Shown here: piece after piece, positions 30,101-30,305 of the stretch
How positions within the stretch are numbered: the first letter of the stretch is position 1
Layout of the letters: every line of letters begins with the position of its first letter
Program-made: the position numbers and the translations under genes
The notes under the pieces: model-generated
The model's database searches: none
The model's input: only the letters and a program-made list of their open reading frames with translations
Told to the model about the DNA's origin: nothing
DNA from: an uncultured Pseudomonadota bacterium
GTDB lineage: Bacteria; Pseudomonadota; Gammaproteobacteria; Burkholderiales; Thiobacillaceae
Direction of reading: 5' to 3'
Assembly (NCBI GenBank): GCA_903883985.1
Contig: CAISDD010000249.1
Coordinates: forward strand, 1-30,305
DNA length: 30,305 bases

Positions 30101-30305
30101 CGCCCACTTCGGTGTGCGGCAACTGGCTGGCCGAAACCCGGCGTTTCGCACCCAGCCTGAATGCGCAGATCTATGGCGATGGGGAGCGCGAAACCCTGAT
30201 CGCGGATGCCGGCCCCATGGACGTGGTGATCGTCTCCTACACCCTGGTGATGCAGGCGAAGGAGCGCTTCGCCGGGCGCACCTGGCACACGCTGATCGCC
30301 GACGA
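27163..30305 (+). CDS. Large SNF2-family helicase, C-terminus beyond the window
   Basis: The first 1047 residues of a very large protein, open to the window end. The SNF2 core begins near residue 930 with LRPYQEDGYQWAMRLASAGLGG and Walker A DDMGLGKT at 953-960, then motif Ia (ALVIAPTSVCGNWLAE), and the DEAH box is just starting as LIADE at the very edge. The first 900 residues have no named domain by eye; they are helical and strand-mixed, as in other bacterial 1400-residue HepA-like SNF2 proteins. SNF2 enzymes translocate on DNA and remodel protein-DNA complexes; roles include transcription recycling and, in some gene contexts, anti-phage defence. The ATG at 27163 has a weak ribosome site; an in-frame ATG at 27136 is an alternative. 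Confidence 0.9.
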   Translation, partial: MSDSDQSVSLNPNTHSVALAMALLWTWRPSREIQALLGEFGLKRADGRAFTLDDVKQALQALRGHGLLLDQPGQNGYARLHDKLRVPLYRKLLETYPGQTLRNVLFPFVGYHNNQRAYYWTVSTVGTVALLRLVLLSGMREDEFKRIAQAVQSGSQDWDGLLHAAIFEGFDAASFQRISDQLGWELLYRAVTRMTELWRVDMTVPCDLAVAQFDADATQLPAALRLALGGLFLLRGDAMRLSRALDGLHNASAQALRAALSCQQGHYGQAQTEFEAAHKLRQVETSTRKRNLPTELTWFYPLTLIAQSTTKHLELARKFCLGESGRRDPIAYDAWGVWVHALSVRMGDVPVNADAFLAPTGHGDNRPPPDWRDLWRLLLAAWLGPDTLGSKDKRRKQGEELVGRLRDHLLRIRLDWLVGQVDAAQEVLRGNEAPPVFFLATSGEPWREVLAALQSLAREGEEARSGDTRILWALTLGTEGTLLDISPLEQKQGVRGWGKAKPLSFAKIAGNDLLSSWDAKVARTLKQDRAYANRFQIDRAAAIVALIGHPAVVLEEVPERLIELVEGTPTLEVVREGEHYRMRVTPAPHPDPAGEYAYYETTDARREAEALRQISVLQVSPQRFQVIRLTTAQRRAALLVSGHFKVPAAAQEELKQSMAVLARHFQVHSDAAQAAREAVADARLHAELSPNGEDLLLRLVVAPLGGEGPRLQPASGRARIMAVIGEETVGTQRDLNAERAHLDAVLDALPFLEDPEIQGACEWLVSDPEQALAMVEVLPGLPAVVAVEWPKGKPVRVMRVDAAQLGLVVSAERDWFRIGGQATLDDGLVLGFEALLDAARQKSRFIPMGNGVYAALTQSLKDRLADLAAVVEMDKHGARIPQIAAAWADEALEGMEVARDAEFRDALSRLVAAQGETPKLPGSLQAELRPYQEDGYQWAMRLASAGLGGCLADDMGLGKTLQALAVMLERGAHGAALVIAPTSVCGNWLAETRRFAPSLNAQIYGDGERETLIADAGPMDVVIVSYTLVMQAKERFAGRTWHTLIAD

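Overview
The window looks like a high-GC betaproteobacterial chromosome, probably Rhodocyclales or Nitrosomonadales-like. The reasons are the divergent lgt/ilvD pair beside a tRNA-Ala(CGC), the hemA-prfA-prmC run, and dispersed palindromic repeats typical of environmental Betaproteobacteria. The genus is inference, since no marker was compared by search.

Region 1 (1 to about 10085) is the right-hand part of an integrated mobile element whose left end lies outside the window. Its genes all point right: two small proteins (one DUF3489), an unknown 244-residue protein, an AlpA-type HTH regulator, a 781-residue primase-polymerase/SF3 helicase, four proteins of unknown function (one coiled-coil), then a tightly overlapping module of DUF2924 protein, large serine recombinase and small HTH protein, and finally a cysteine-rich GDCCVxC-family protein. 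There are no capsid, terminase, tail, relaxase or type IV secretion genes in view. It therefore resembles a P4-like satellite or a self-replicating integrative element that needs a helper. Its non-coding DNA is unusually structured. Three different short-repeat arrays (GCAAACC at 1130-1161, GAGTGGCG at 4857-5036, GGTTACC at 6765-6812) and several strong inverted repeats sit in front of genes. The array just 3' of the primase, two inverted iteron clusters around an AT-rich stretch, is the best origin candidate. One 10-mer (GGTTACCACC) recurs upstream of both the alpA-like gene and the gene at 6831, suggesting a shared regulator.

Region 2 (10085-18470) is conserved housekeeping DNA. It holds tRNA-Ala with its promoter and terminator, lgt (lipoprotein maturation), ilvD (branched-chain amino acids), a patch of degenerate palindromes, a Uma2-family nuclease-like gene, a small membrane protein, a hexose-6-phosphate mutarotase, and hemA-prfA-prmC. 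That last run couples tetrapyrrole synthesis, translation termination and release-factor methylation.

Region 3 (18471-30305) holds a six-TPR protein with a beta-rich tail, an AmpG-like muropeptide permease, an MMPL/RND transporter translationally coupled to a secreted LolA/DUF4412-like protein, a HepT-MntA type VII toxin-antitoxin pair, uppP (undecaprenyl-diphosphatase), a small CxxC protein, a classic dispersed repeat, and the first 1047 residues of a very large SNF2-family protein cut by the window edge. Envelope functions (lgt, ampG-like, MMPL pair, uppP) are over-represented, but they lie in separate transcription units.

The most novel part is the element: its replication/control DNA, its uncharacterised genes and its recombinase module. 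I did not see a CRISPR array, an rRNA gene or an insertion sequence.
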